Part shown: one piece after another, positions 43,564-53,336 of the stretch
Numbering within the stretch: position 1 is the stretch's first letter
Layout of the letters: every line of letters begins with the position of its first letter
Assembly (NCBI RefSeq): GCF_000025265.1
Contig: NC_013739.1
Coordinates: forward strand, 4,140,001 to 4,204,000
Length of the DNA stretch: 64,000 nucleotides
DNA from: Conexibacter woesei DSM 14684
GTDB lineage: Bacteria > Actinomycetota > Thermoleophilia > Solirubrobacterales > Solirubrobacteraceae
Direction of reading: 5' to 3'
Position numbers and translations under genes: made by a program
The notes under the pieces: generated by a model
What the model was told of the DNA's origin: nothing
Seen by the model: the letters and a program-made list of their open reading frames with translations, nothing else
Databases searched by the model: none

Positions 43564-43579
43564 TATCTTTGGACACTCA

Positions 43580-43595
43580 CTGCACAGCTGTGCAG
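43580..43595. promoter_or_regulatory. Operator palindrome 2 (CTGCAC-N4-GTGCAG)
   Basis: CTGCACAGCTGTGCAG is a perfect 16-bp palindrome. The 32-bp centre spacing to palindrome 1 is three helical turns, placing both on one DNA face. Confidence 0.6.
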
Positions 43596-43615
43596 GAGGC
43601 GGCAGAGCGAGCTGT

Positions 43616-43657
43616 GCGGAGGAACTGCCGCGAGGCGCGGAGGAACTGCTGGGAGGT
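43616..43657. repeat. Two tandem 21-bp repeats
   Basis: GCGGAGGAACTGC begins both units (43616-43636 and 43637-43657). They differ at only a few positions and follow operator 2 directly in the same intergenic region. Confidence 0.7.
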
Positions 43658-43794
43658 GATGCAGCTCACACACGGGACGGCCCCGGGGCCCCATCATGGT
43701 TCTCGCCTGATCGGTTCGCAGCACCGGCCCCGGCCACACCAAACTTCCCCTACCGATCACAGCACCACCACATAGACACATCTCTCTCCTCCCG
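43658..43794 (+). other. Gene-free stretch ending in an orphan terminator
   Basis: No credible coding frame is present between the operator region and the terminator at 43795. The strong plus-strand terminator implies a transcript that begins here, so a small RNA or leader is possible. The segment GGACGGCCCCGGGGCCCC could fold. Confidence 0.35.
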
Positions 43795-43827
43795 GAGACG
43801 GCCCGCCTCGGCGGGCCGTTTCTTTTT
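43795..43827 (+). terminator. Intrinsic terminator with U-tract (no gene upstream)
   Basis: GAGACGGCCCGCC-TCG-GCGGGCCGTTTC is followed by TTTTT, the best intrinsic terminator in the window. It sits 25 bp before the NYN-domain gene on the plus strand, with no plus-strand gene upstream for many kilobases. Confidence 0.8.
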
Positions 43828-43851
43828 GGGGGAGCCCCGTAGGGTGAGCGC

Positions 43852-44226
43852 ATGCGCTGGTACGTCGACGGGATGAACGTGATCGGGACGCGACCCGACG
43901 CCTGGTGGCGCGACCGCCACGCGGCGATGGTGCGGCTCGTCGACCTGCTCGAACGGTGGGCAGCCGACAGCGGCGAGGACGTCACCGTCGTCTTCGAGCA
44001 CCCGCCGCGCCCACCGATCCGCTCGACCGTGATCGAGGTCGCGCACGCGCCGAGAGCACGCGCCGACTCGGCCGACGACGAGATCATGCGGCGGCTCGCC
44101 GCCGATCCTCAGCGGGCGTCGGCGTGGGTCGTCACGTCCGACCGCTGGCTCGCCGACCAGGCGCACGCGGCCGGCGCCGCGGTCGAGTCCTCCGCCGCCT
44201 TCCGCGACCGACTCGAGCGGGGCTGA
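43852..44226 (+). CDS. NYN/PIN-like domain protein
   Basis: A 124-residue protein resembling the YacP/NYN RNase fold. MRWYVDGMNVIGTRPD carries the first acidic residue in the typical strand-loop (DGMNVIG). VTVVFEH is the second strand, DSADDEIMRRL the third acidic cluster, and AWVVTSDRWL then DQAHAAG the last. The acidic positions support a metal-dependent RNA nuclease, although no target is suggested. It is five bases upstream of the next gene. Confidence 0.8.
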   Translation: MRWYVDGMNVIGTRPDAWWRDRHAAMVRLVDLLERWAADSGEDVTVVFEHPPRPPIRSTVIEVAHAPRARADSADDEIMRRLAADPQRASAWVVTSDRWLADQAHAAGAAVESSAAFRDRLERG

Positions 44227-44231
44227 GCGGC

Positions 44232-45062
44232 ATGGCGCCCGACGGCCTGGTGCTGGAGCCGCGCGAGCCGGCGTCCGGCCTGCTCGACGAGCCGTTCCGC
44301 ATGCACGCGCGCGGCGCGGGCGGCGAGGACGGTCTCCCGTTGACGTGGCGGGCGCGCCTGCGCGACGACGAGGGACGCGTCTGGCGCGCGAGCGCGGAGC
44401 GCGCCGCGGAGCTGCCGGCCGCGTGGGCGCCGGCGAAGGCGAGCACCGGGCCGCTCGCCGGACTGCAGTCGCTGCGCCCGGTCGCGATCGACGTGCGCGT
44501 CGAATCGGACGACGACGGGCGCGTCGCAAGCCGCACGGTCACGCGCAAGCTGCTCGCCGACGGCGTGCGCGTGCGCCGCTGGCGCGCCGGTCTCGCCGCG
44601 ACGCTCCACCTGCCGGCCGCCGCGACGCCGTGCGCCGTCGTCGTGCTCGACGCGACCGGCGGCGCGGGGGCGACCGGCCGCGAGGAGGTGCCCGGCGGCG
44701 CGGAGGCGATCGCGACCGCGGCGCTCGCCGCTCCCCTGCTCGCCTCCCGCGGCGTGCTGGTGCTCGTCGTCCCGCCGAGCGGGCGGAACGGAGCCGGCGG
44801 CTCGACGGGCGGAGCGGCCGGAGCGGCCGGAGCGGCCGGAGCGGCCGGAGCGGGCGGAGCCTCCTCCGAGCGCCTGCTCGCCGCGGCGCGCGAGCAGCTC
44901 GCCGCCGTCCCGGCCGCCGCGGGCGCCGAGATCGTGTCGATCGCGCCGCTGCTCCCGCCCGGTGTGCCGTGGAGCGGCGACGACGACTTCGGGTCCCGCG
45001 CGGCCGCGTGGGACGCGCTGCTGGCGACGCTCGGCGCGACGCCGCGCGAGCGGTCGGCCTGA
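44232..45062 (+). CDS. BAAT/acyl-CoA thioesterase N-domain-like protein
   Basis: A 276-residue protein. Residues 5-110 resemble the N-terminal beta domain of acyl-CoA thioesterase/BAAT proteins (LLDEPFRMHARGAGG, LTWRARLRDDEGRVWRAS, STGPLAGLQSLRP). The remainder resembles the start of an alpha/beta hydrolase (CAVVVLDATGGAGATG). No nucleophile elbow or catalytic His is visible, and a Gly-Ala-Ala tract (about 195-215) replaces part of it. This may be a shortened, catalytically silent member. The family call rests on pattern memory. Confidence 0.5.
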   Translation: MAPDGLVLEPREPASGLLDEPFRMHARGAGGEDGLPLTWRARLRDDEGRVWRASAERAAELPAAWAPAKASTGPLAGLQSLRPVAIDVRVESDDDGRVASRTVTRKLLADGVRVRRWRAGLAATLHLPAAATPCAVVVLDATGGAGATGREEVPGGAEAIATAALAAPLLASRGVLVLVVPPSGRNGAGGSTGGAAGAAGAAGAAGAGGASSERLLAAAREQLAAVPAAAGAEIVSIAPLLPPGVPWSGDDDFGSRAAAWDALLATLGATPRERSA

Positions 45063-45119
45063 GGACCTGCTCGCCGCGCTCCGCGGCTCGCCGGCGCGAC
45101 GCTCTGCGATAGTCGCGCG

Positions 45120-45725
45120 ATGTTCGAGCGCGTGACGATCCGCGTCGCCGACCGCGCCGCCTCCGAGCGCTTCTACGACGCCGTGCTCACGACGCTCGGG
45201 ATCGCGCGCACCGGCAGCGACGACGAGCACGTCCGCTGGGGCGACTTCGCGCTCGCGCACGCGACCGCGGAGGACCCGCCGACGCACGGCCTGCACGTCG
45301 GCTTCGTCGCGCCAAGTGAGGCGGCGGTCGACGCGTTCTGGGCCGCGGGAACGCAGGCCGGCTACCGCGACGACGGGCCGCCCGGTCCGCGGCCGCAGTA
45401 CCGCGACGACTACTACGGCGCGTTCCTGCTCGACCCCGATGGCAACAGCGTCGAGGCGGTGCGGCACGGCGCGCTGCGCGGCGACGGGAACGTCGACCAC
45501 CTCTGGCTCCGTGTCACCGACGTCGCGGCCGCGATGCGCTCGTACGCGGCGATCGCGCCGGAGGCCGCGCTGCGGCTGGCGCTCGACACGCCCGAGCGCG
45601 TGCGGTTCGGCCGCGCCGGAGACGGCGGCGGCTCGCTCTCGCTCGTCGCCGGCGCACCGCCGACCGAGCACCTGCAGATCGCCTTCACCACCGGCGTCGC
45701 GGTCGACCACCCGCCGTCGTCCTGA
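45120..45725 (+). CDS. VOC-family (glyoxalase/dioxygenase-like) protein
   Basis: A 201-residue protein. MFERVTIRVADRAASERFYD opens a vicinal-oxygen-chelate domain. Further blocks are LHVGFVAPSEAAVDAFW, GYRDDGPPGPRPQY and YYGAFLLDPDGNSVEAV, the last holding the metal Glu. A second, shorter half (VDHLWLRVTDVAAAMR) repeats the beta-alpha-beta pattern, so two modules are present as expected. Substrate unknown; such stand-alone members often detoxify small electrophiles or antibiotics. Confidence 0.85.
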   Translation: MFERVTIRVADRAASERFYDAVLTTLGIARTGSDDEHVRWGDFALAHATAEDPPTHGLHVGFVAPSEAAVDAFWAAGTQAGYRDDGPPGPRPQYRDDYYGAFLLDPDGNSVEAVRHGALRGDGNVDHLWLRVTDVAAAMRSYAAIAPEAALRLALDTPERVRFGRAGDGGGSLSLVAGAPPTEHLQIAFTTGVAVDHPPSS

Positions 45726-45764
45726 CGTGTGGTCGCATAGCGACAGCAAGCCAGGACGGCTCCG

Positions 45765-46103
45765 TCACGCCGCGCGCGCTCTGAGGCTCGGATGCCCGGG
45801 CCCGGGCCACGGAGCGAGCAGCAGCACGAGCAACGCGTCCTCGACCGCGCGCACCGCGTGGCGCTCGCCGGGCCGCCAATGGACGAGCGCGCCGGGACCG
45901 GCACGGCGCGAGCTGCCGTCGACCGCGACCTCGACGGCGCCCTGGTGGACGTGCAGCCAGGCGTGCTCGTGGACCTCGTGGTCCTGCAGCTCCTCGCCGG
46001 CCGGCAGGTTGATCGCGATCACGCGCGCGGCGCCCTCGTCGGAGTGCAGCACGACGGGCGCCCGCGGCGCGACGTCCAGCTCGGTCAGATCCCAGAGGTC
46101 CAT
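45765..46103 (-). CDS. Small cupin protein
   Basis: A 112-residue single cupin barrel. AINLPAGEELQDHEVHEHAW supplies the metal His residues with the downstream Glu/His (GALVHWRPGERHAV). Its size fits ChrR-like or sugar-phosphate-isomerase-like minimal cupins. It is 29 bp downstream of the amidohydrolase gene in the same direction, so co-transcription is likely. Function not assignable. Confidence 0.8.
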   Translation of the reverse strand: MDLWDLTELDVAPRAPVVLHSDEGAARVIAINLPAGEELQDHEVHEHAWLHVHQGAVEVAVDGSSRRAGPGALVHWRPGERHAVRAVEDALLVLLLAPWPGPGHPSLRARAA

Positions 46104-46132
46104 GCCCGTGGCCTACCCGGCCACGCCCGCCG

Positions 46133-47290
46133 TCACCCGCGGACGGGGCGCTTCGGTGCGGGCGTGTTGCGGCTGCGGGTGTAGCGGACCTCGCCGGCGG
46201 TGAGCGCCGCGCAGAGCGCCGGCATGTCGCCGACCTGAAGCGCCCCGGCCCAGTCGTCGCCGGCCGAGCCGAGCGGCGCGTCGAGCACGAGCAGGTCGGC
46301 CGGGCGCCCGACCTCCAGCAGCCCGGCGTCGAGCCCGTAGACCCGGCCGACGCTGCCGGTCGCGGCCGCGACCGCCTGCTCCGCTGTGAGGCCGTCGAGC
46401 GACACCAGCTCGGCCATCAGGTGGAGCATGCCGAGCGGGACGACGCCGGTGCCGGTCGGCGTGTCGGTCGAGACGAGCAGACGGTGGAGCTGATCGTGCT
46501 CGCGCGCGAGGCGGCAGATGTCCAGCGCCGAGCGCAGGTTGCCCGCCATCGCCAGCTGCAACGCGACCTCGCCGCCCTCGGTCACGATCTTCACGTTGTC
46601 GTCGGCGGACATCGCGGTCGGACCGCCGTTGACGTGGAACGAGACGTGCGCCTCCATCTCGATCACGGCGGTCGCGTCGATCCGGTCGAGGCTGCCCGGG
46701 ATCGAGCCGCCGCCGGTGTGGCAGGTGACGATCAGCCCGGCGGCACGCGCGGCGTGCGCGACCGGCACGTAGTCGAGTGGCGCCTCGAAGGCGCCGAAGC
46801 CGGCCTTCGCCAGCCACACGCCCTGCGCCTTCAGCTCGTCGAAGTCCGCACGTGTGAGCCCGGGTTCGAGGATCACCGAGCCCGCGTGGACGGTGACGCC
46901 GCCCGGTCTGTAGCCGGCGAAGCAGCGCTGCGCCGCGATCGCCAGCGCCTTCACGCCGGCCGGATCGCTCGGGCGACCCGGGACGTGCACCTCGCTCGCC
47001 GTGATCGCGCGCGTCATGCCGCCGTGCAGATAGCTCTCGAGGTAGCCGACCGTTTGCTGGCGCGGCGTGTAGTCGCCGAACGTGACGTGGACGTGCGAGT
47101 CGATCAGCCCGGGGATCACGCCGGCGCCGCCAGCGTCGAGCACGCGCTCGTGGTCGCCCTGCCCCACGTCGCCGCCGGATCCGACCCAGGCGATCACCCC
47201 GTCCTCGCAGACGAGCGCGTCGCCGTCGAGCGGCGTCGCGGCGAGGTCGCCGCGGTGGGAGCGACCGATGTTGACGATGGCGACACTCAT
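46133..47290 (-). CDS. Amidohydrolase-family enzyme (enamidase-like)
   Basis: A 385-residue TIM-barrel metal hydrolase. GVIPGLIDSHVHVTFGDY contains the HxH metal site, IVTCHTGGGS and VSFHVNGGPTAM supply further His ligands, and LLVSTDTPTGTGVVPLGML carries the catalytic Asp. The last pattern and the overall layout recall enamidase of nicotinate degradation. The N-terminal small beta domain has GDALVCEDGVIAWVG. The start at 47290 is supported by GGAGGG nine bases upstream. It may form a two-gene unit with the small cupin. Confidence 0.82.
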   Translation of the reverse strand: MSVAIVNIGRSHRGDLAATPLDGDALVCEDGVIAWVGSGGDVGQGDHERVLDAGGAGVIPGLIDSHVHVTFGDYTPRQQTVGYLESYLHGGMTRAITASEVHVPGRPSDPAGVKALAIAAQRCFAGYRPGGVTVHAGSVILEPGLTRADFDELKAQGVWLAKAGFGAFEAPLDYVPVAHAARAAGLIVTCHTGGGSIPGSLDRIDATAVIEMEAHVSFHVNGGPTAMSADDNVKIVTEGGEVALQLAMAGNLRSALDICRLAREHDQLHRLLVSTDTPTGTGVVPLGMLHLMAELVSLDGLTAEQAVAAATGSVGRVYGLDAGLLEVGRPADLLVLDAPLGSAGDDWAGALQVGDMPALCAALTAGEVRYTRSRNTPAPKRPVRG

Positions 47291-47410
47291 GGACGGACCC
47301 TCCGAGCCGAGGCGACGAACGAGCCCACTATGCCACTCTGAACTCGGTTCACGCGGTTGGACGTCGGCAGCTTTACCGACCGTTAACGCCACCGTACGAG
47401 CCTCGTCGGC

Positions 47411-48529
47411 GTGCTCGGCTTTCACATGGGCGACGGGCTCTTCGCCGTCTCGGCGGCGATCGACGCGCTGATCGTCTGCGGCGTCGTGGCATGGGCCGTG
47501 CGTTTCCGGCCTGGCTGGCGGCGCATCGCGGCAGCGGCCGTGCTCGCGCTCGGCGCGCTCCTGCTGAAGGGCATCGCGATGGTCGCCGCGGGCCTCGACC
47601 GCCCCTTCGGCGTCGCGCACGTGCTGTGGCTCGACCTCGTCGTGGTCGTGCCGCTGGCGGCGCTCCTGCTCGGCCTGCTGACGTGGCGCTCGGGCGGCCT
47701 GCTCGTCCGCCTCGCCGTCGTGCTCGGCCTGCTGCTCGCGCCCGTCGGCGCGTACGCCAGCTTCGTCGAACCGAACCGGCTCGTCGTCGAGCGCGCGGAC
47801 GTGCCCGTCGACGCCGCGCGCGCTGGCGAGCGGCCGATCCGCGTCGGGGTCCTGTCCGACATCCAGTTCGAGCACGTCGGCGAACACGAGCGCAACGCCG
47901 TCAGACGGCTGATGGCCGAGCGCCCGGACGTGATCCTGCTGCCGGGCGACTACCACCAGGGCTCACGCGCGTCGTTCGAGCGCGAGCTGCCGCGGATGCG
48001 CGCGCTTTTCGCGCGGCTGCGCGCGCCCGGCGGCGTCTTCGCGGTGCAGGGCGATCAGGAGAGCGTCGCCGACGCGCGGAGGATCTTCGCCGGAACAGGC
48101 GTCCGCCTGCTCGTCAACGAGACCGCGCGGACCCGTGTCGGCGACCGGCGGCTGACGATCGGCGGCAACGAGAAGCACGACCGCGGCCGCGCCGCCCGCG
48201 GGCTCTCGGACGCGCTCGAACGGCGGCCCGGCGAGCGCGACGTGCGGATCCTTCTCACGCACCACCCGGACCCGATCCTGCGGCTCGCACCCGACACGCG
48301 GATCGACCTCGTCGTCGCCGGCCACACGCACGGCGGGCAGTTCCAGCTGCCGCTGATCGGCCCGCTGAGAACCGCGTCGCGCGTTGGGAGAACGATCGGC
48401 GCCGGCGGCCTGCACGAGCTGGACGGCCGCCGCATCTACGTCAGCCGCGGCGTCGGCGTGGAGCGCGGGCAGGCGCCGAAGCTGCGCTTCCGCGCCCCGC
48501 CGGAGATCTCCATCCTCGACGTGGGCTGA
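47411..48529 (+). CDS. Membrane-anchored metallophosphoesterase with altered motifs
   Basis: A 372-residue protein starting at GTG 47411. Three hydrophobic segments (about 12-30, 38-60, 70-115) precede a YkuE/YaeI-like calcineurin domain. Compared with the family, motif I is SDIQ (His replaced by Gln152), motif II GDYHQ, and motif III GDQE instead of GNHD/E (Asn to Asp215, His to Gln216). The later THHPD and AGHTHGGQ motifs are intact. The loss of the catalytic His suggests a changed metal site, altered chemistry, or a non-catalytic binding role. Confidence 0.83.
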   Translation: MLGFHMGDGLFAVSAAIDALIVCGVVAWAVRFRPGWRRIAAAAVLALGALLLKGIAMVAAGLDRPFGVAHVLWLDLVVVVPLAALLLGLLTWRSGGLLVRLAVVLGLLLAPVGAYASFVEPNRLVVERADVPVDAARAGERPIRVGVLSDIQFEHVGEHERNAVRRLMAERPDVILLPGDYHQGSRASFERELPRMRALFARLRAPGGVFAVQGDQESVADARRIFAGTGVRLLVNETARTRVGDRRLTIGGNEKHDRGRAARGLSDALERRPGERDVRILLTHHPDPILRLAPDTRIDLVVAGHTHGGQFQLPLIGPLRTASRVGRTIGAGGLHELDGRRIYVSRGVGVERGQAPKLRFRAPPEISILDVG

Positions 48530-48586
48530 GCGCGAGCGGGCGGCCGGACCGCGCCGGCAGCGCCCGGTGCGGCAGGATGGCGGGCG

Positions 48587-50392
<1,806 letters not shown>

Positions 50393-50435
50393 CGGCCGCT
50401 CGCGATCGATTCTCCACCCTTCGGAGCGTTTGCGC

Positions 50436-50549
50436 TATGGTGAGCGGATACGGGTCGAGATTCGCTCGATCGACGCAGTGCCCGCGTCCGCAGTTGTTGC
50501 CTAGCACCCTCCGCGACTCGCAGCGCACATAACTCCCGGAGGTACCGCA
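50436..50549 (+). promoter_or_regulatory. Promoter -10 and long leader of the cold-shock gene
   Basis: TATGGT at 50436-50441 is a plausible -10 element, although no good -35 was found. The implied leader of about 100 nt before AGGAGG-type CCCGGAGGT is long for this genome. Cold-shock mRNAs often carry such structured leaders. Confidence 0.4.
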
Positions 50550-50753
50550 ATGGCTACAGGAACCGTGAAGTGGTTCAACGACGACAAGGGCTTCGGCTTC
50601 ATCACGCCGGACGACCAGAGCAAGGACCTGTTCGTCCATCACTCGGCGATCACCGGCGACGGCTTCAAGTCGCTGGCCGAGGGCGCGAAGGTCTCGTACG
50701 ACGCGGAGCAGGGTCCCAAGGGCCCGAACGCCGCGAACGTGACGACGATCTAG
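50550..50753 (+). CDS. Cold-shock protein (CspA family)
   Basis: A 67-residue OB-fold nucleic-acid chaperone. RNP1 is [10 protein letters not shown] and RNP2 is [19 protein letters not shown] opens the domain and GPNAANV closes it. Length and sequence are canonical. GGAGGT lies eight bases upstream of the ATG. It has its own promoter region and terminator, so it is monocistronic. Confidence 0.98.
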   Translation: MATGTVKWFNDDKGFGFITPDDQSKDLFVHHSAITGDGFKSLAEGAKVSYDAEQGPKGPNAANVTTI

Positions 50754-50780
50754 TCCGTCCCACCGCCCTTTCGCAGTACC

Positions 50781-50808
50781 AGACGGCCCGCCTTCCGGCG
50801 GGCCGTCT
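50781..50808 (+). terminator. Terminator of the cold-shock gene
   Basis: AGACGGCCCGCC-TTCC-GGCGGGCCGTCT then TGCG. The stem sequence is nearly the same as those at 43795 and 51793. Confidence 0.8.
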
Positions 50809-50943
50809 TGCGTTTGCGGGGCCGCGGGAACAGAAACGCGTGGATCCCTGGTTGCGGCTTACGCGCCAACTCTCTAGCCTGCCGTCCTTCCGAGCTGGCG
50901 CGTTGACACTCGCCTCGGCTCATCAACCAGGAGGGATCCATCA

Positions 50944-51783
50944 GTGCGCAGGTTCATGCCTTCACCGTCAATGGCTGTCGCGATCGTGGCGCTCGTCTTC
51001 GCAGCGAGCGGTTCCGCATACGCGGCGAAGGAGCTCATCAACGGCAAGGACATCAAGAACGGCACGATCTCGACGGCGAAGCTGTCGAGAACGGCGAAGA
51101 GTCAGCTCAGCGGCGCTGACGGCGAGCGCGGCGCACGCGGGCCGGCGGGGCCGGCCGGGCCGGCCGGGCCGGCGGGCCCGAGAGGAGCCAACGGCGCGAC
51201 CGGCGCCAAGGGCGAGAAGGGCGACCGGGGTGAGCGGGGCGAGAAGGGCGAACCCGGAGCCCACGGCGCGACCGGCGCCGCCGGTGCGACCGGTGCGGCC
51301 GGGCGTGACGGCCGCGGCGTGTTCATCCGCTCGACGGCCTACGTGGACGGCAACCGCAACACGCCGCCCGGCGACTTCGGCGACTACGACGACGGCCACA
51401 AGCAGCACGAGCTGACCCTCACCGAGGGCACCTATCGCGTCGAGGCGAACCTCTCCGTCCGCCCGCCGACCGTCCCGAGCGCGAACGGCACCACGCTCGT
51501 CTCGCAGACGCGCTGCAGCATCATCGACCAGAGCATCCCCAGCTCACCCCAGAACCCGAACCTGATCGACACGTTCTACGTGACGTTCTTCCACGGCGAC
51601 CTGCCGGATCCCGGCTACCGCCAGGGCCTCAGCGTCGGCGGTGTGGTCAGAGTGCCGCAGGGCGGCAAGACGATCGACGTCCGCTGCTTCGAAGTCCTCG
51701 CGCCGGGCGTCACCCCCACCGCGAGCGGCAAGATCGCCTCCGCCTCGCTGGAGGCGTGGCAGATCGGCGAGCTGCGCCCGTAG
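50944..51783 (+). CDS. Secreted collagen-like (Gly-X-Y) protein
   Basis: A 279-residue protein starting at GTG 50944 after AGGAGGG. A signal segment ([19 protein letters not shown]) precedes a conserved motif common in actinobacterial surface proteins ([14 protein letters not shown]). Residues about 58-125 form roughly 20 uninterrupted Gly-X-Y triplets ([27 protein letters not shown]). The C-terminal about 150 residues form a beta-rich globular domain with two Cys ([16 protein letters not shown]). A trimeric stalk-and-head structure is inferred. The Gly-X-Y stretch is also repetitive DNA. Confidence 0.88.
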   Translation: MRRFMPSPSMAVAIVALVFAASGSAYAAKELINGKDIKNGTISTAKLSRTAKSQLSGADGERGARGPAGPAGPAGPAGPRGANGATGAKGEKGDRGERGEKGEPGAHGATGAAGATGAAGRDGRGVFIRSTAYVDGNRNTPPGDFGDYDDGHKQHELTLTEGTYRVEANLSVRPPTVPSANGTTLVSQTRCSIIDQSIPSSPQNPNLIDTFYVTFFHGDLPDPGYRQGLSVGGVVRVPQGGKTIDVRCFEVLAPGVTPTASGKIASASLEAWQIGELRP

Positions 51784-51792
51784 CGATCCGTC

Positions 51793-51820
51793 AGACGGCC
51801 CGCCATTCGGCGGGCCGTCT
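51793..51820 (+). terminator. Terminator after the collagen-like gene
   Basis: AGACGGCCCGCC-ATTC-GGCGGGCCGTCT, ten bases past the stop codon. It lies upstream of the next plus-strand gene. Confidence 0.78.
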
Positions 51821-51884
51821 GCCGTTCTGCCTGATGTCACACCGTTTCTTGGCTATCGTCGGGCTTCCCCAGCAAGGAGCCGGC

Positions 51885-52160
51885 ATGAGCATCCTCGTCC
51901 GCTTCACGCCCCAGTCGCTGACCAACGCTCAGTACGACGAATCCGTCCGCCGCCTGGAGGCGGCCGGCGCGTTTCCGCCCGACGGTCTCGACTACCACCT
52001 CTGCTTCGGCACCGACGGGGAGCTGCTCGTCAGCGAGGTGTGGGACTCGCGCGAGCAGTGGGAGGCGTTCGCCGAACGCCTGATGCCGATCCTCGCCGAG
52101 GTCGGCATCCAGCCCGGAGAGCCGGCGGTCTTCGACGTGCACAACCGCGTCGCGCGCTGA
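51885..52160 (+). CDS. Small dimeric alpha/beta-barrel (ABM-like) protein
   Basis: A 91-residue protein with AAGGAG six bases before the ATG. Alternation of strand-helix-strand (SILVRFTPQ, YDESVRRLEAAG, LDYHLCFGTDGELLVSEVW, REQWEAFAERLMPILAEVG) fits the ferredoxin-like ABM/DUF fold found in actinobacteria. Catalytic role not evident. It is convergent with the GH114-type gene, ending 12 bases from it. Confidence 0.72.
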   Translation: MSILVRFTPQSLTNAQYDESVRRLEAAGAFPPDGLDYHLCFGTDGELLVSEVWDSREQWEAFAERLMPILAEVGIQPGEPAVFDVHNRVAR

Positions 52161-52172
52161 GCAGCTCGTCGT

Positions 52173-53189
52173 TCAGCAGGTGTAGTAGGGATCGTCCGGG
52201 ACCTCGGTCTTTATCAGGATCGAGAATCTGCTCAGATAGGTGAGTCTGCCGTATCTGTCTCTTCTGGCGGCAAGCGCGCAGACGGTTCTTCTCAGCACGA
52301 GCGGGTCCGCATATCTGCTGGTTCTTCTCTCCGCGACCCACACGTCGGTGAACTCCGTGTTGAAGACGGCCTTGCCGGCGTCGATGAACTGCTCGAGCGT
52401 GTCGCACTCCTCGTAGACGAAGCACTCCTCGTTGAGGTTCCAGTCGAACGCTCTGACCGTGTCGGCGTCGGTGACCTCCTCCTCGGGAGCGTTCTTCATG
52501 CCGACCGAGAGATCGCGCAGGTGCGCCTGCTCGGCGACCTTCAGGTACCACGCCTTCTGGTGCGCGAGCGTGAGCGGGAAGTCGTCCGGCACGTTTCTCC
52601 ACGGGTTGTTCTGGTCGGGCTCGACGCCGTCGCAGCCGATTCTCTTCGCGAGGTCCAGCCGCGCCCACATGATCGGAGCGAACTTCTGCCACTGGCCGGG
52701 CCGGATGTCGAGCCAGTACTCGTCGTTCCAGCCGGTGTCGTTGAGGATCACGTCGGAGGACGGGTCGCCTCTTCTCCAGCCGGGCGTGCCGGGGAACAGC
52801 GCGGCGTCGGGACGGTAGGTCTCGTACGCGCCGGTGTCGAGATAGCAGATCGCGATCTTGCCGGCTCTGTGAAGGCGATCGACGATCCCTGCGTTCTGCC
52901 CCGCTCTCCACGTCACGACGGTCGTTCTGCCGCCCAGCGTGACCGGGATTCTCGTCTCGCTCGGCACCGCCTGCTCGAGGTCGACGTCGTACATCTGGAC
53001 CGGCAGGAACGGCTCGGGAACGTTCTCGATGATGTCCCACTGCCACGTCGTGCCCGGTCTGGGCACCCATACGGCGCTCGCGCTCGCGACGCCGACGATC
53101 GCCGGCACGACCAGCGCGATGCACGCCGCCACGCACGCGCGCAGCCCTCGCCGCACGCGTCGCGACGAAGTCACATGACTCCAATTCAT
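52173..53189 (-). CDS. Secreted GH114 (TM1410-type) glycoside hydrolase
   Basis: A 338-residue secreted TIM-barrel. The signal peptide runs through RACVAACIALVVPAIVGV to ASA. Family motifs are KIAICYLDTGAYETYRPD, the central IGCDGVEPDQNNPW (acidic pair), LSVGMKNAPEE and FDWNLNEECFVYEEC. Characterised GH114 members cut alpha-1,4-galactosaminogalactan. The ATG at 53189 follows AAGGGG; GTG 53198 is an alternative. Arg is written almost exclusively as AGA in the C-terminal part, unlike its neighbours. Confidence 0.88.
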   Translation of the reverse strand: MNWSHVTSSRRVRRGLRACVAACIALVVPAIVGVASASAVWVPRPGTTWQWDIIENVPEPFLPVQMYDVDLEQAVPSETRIPVTLGGRTTVVTWRAGQNAGIVDRLHRAGKIAICYLDTGAYETYRPDAALFPGTPGWRRGDPSSDVILNDTGWNDEYWLDIRPGQWQKFAPIMWARLDLAKRIGCDGVEPDQNNPWRNVPDDFPLTLAHQKAWYLKVAEQAHLRDLSVGMKNAPEEEVTDADTVRAFDWNLNEECFVYEECDTLEQFIDAGKAVFNTEFTDVWVAERRTSRYADPLVLRRTVCALAARRDRYGRLTYLSRFSILIKTEVPDDPYYTC

Positions 53190-53336
53190 GGAGTTCACCC
53201 CTTGTAGTCTGCGGACAGCCAAGCCGTCCGTTTGACATGACTCCCGGCGGGCCACCCACCGCGGCACGACACCGCGGGCCAGGGAGCGCATCGCCTCACG
53301 TCGTGACGTGAGCTGAAGAATGCGCTCGTGGAAGGT

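Noticed and set aside
43431-43775. A plus-strand 114-codon frame over the operator region
   Set aside because: It overlaps the start of the permease gene antisense, spans the palindromes and tandem repeats, and shows no coding features.
46133-47956. A 607-residue form of the amidohydrolase
   Set aside because: The extra 222 codons are antisense to the phosphoesterase gene; a good ribosome-binding site precedes the ATG at 47290.
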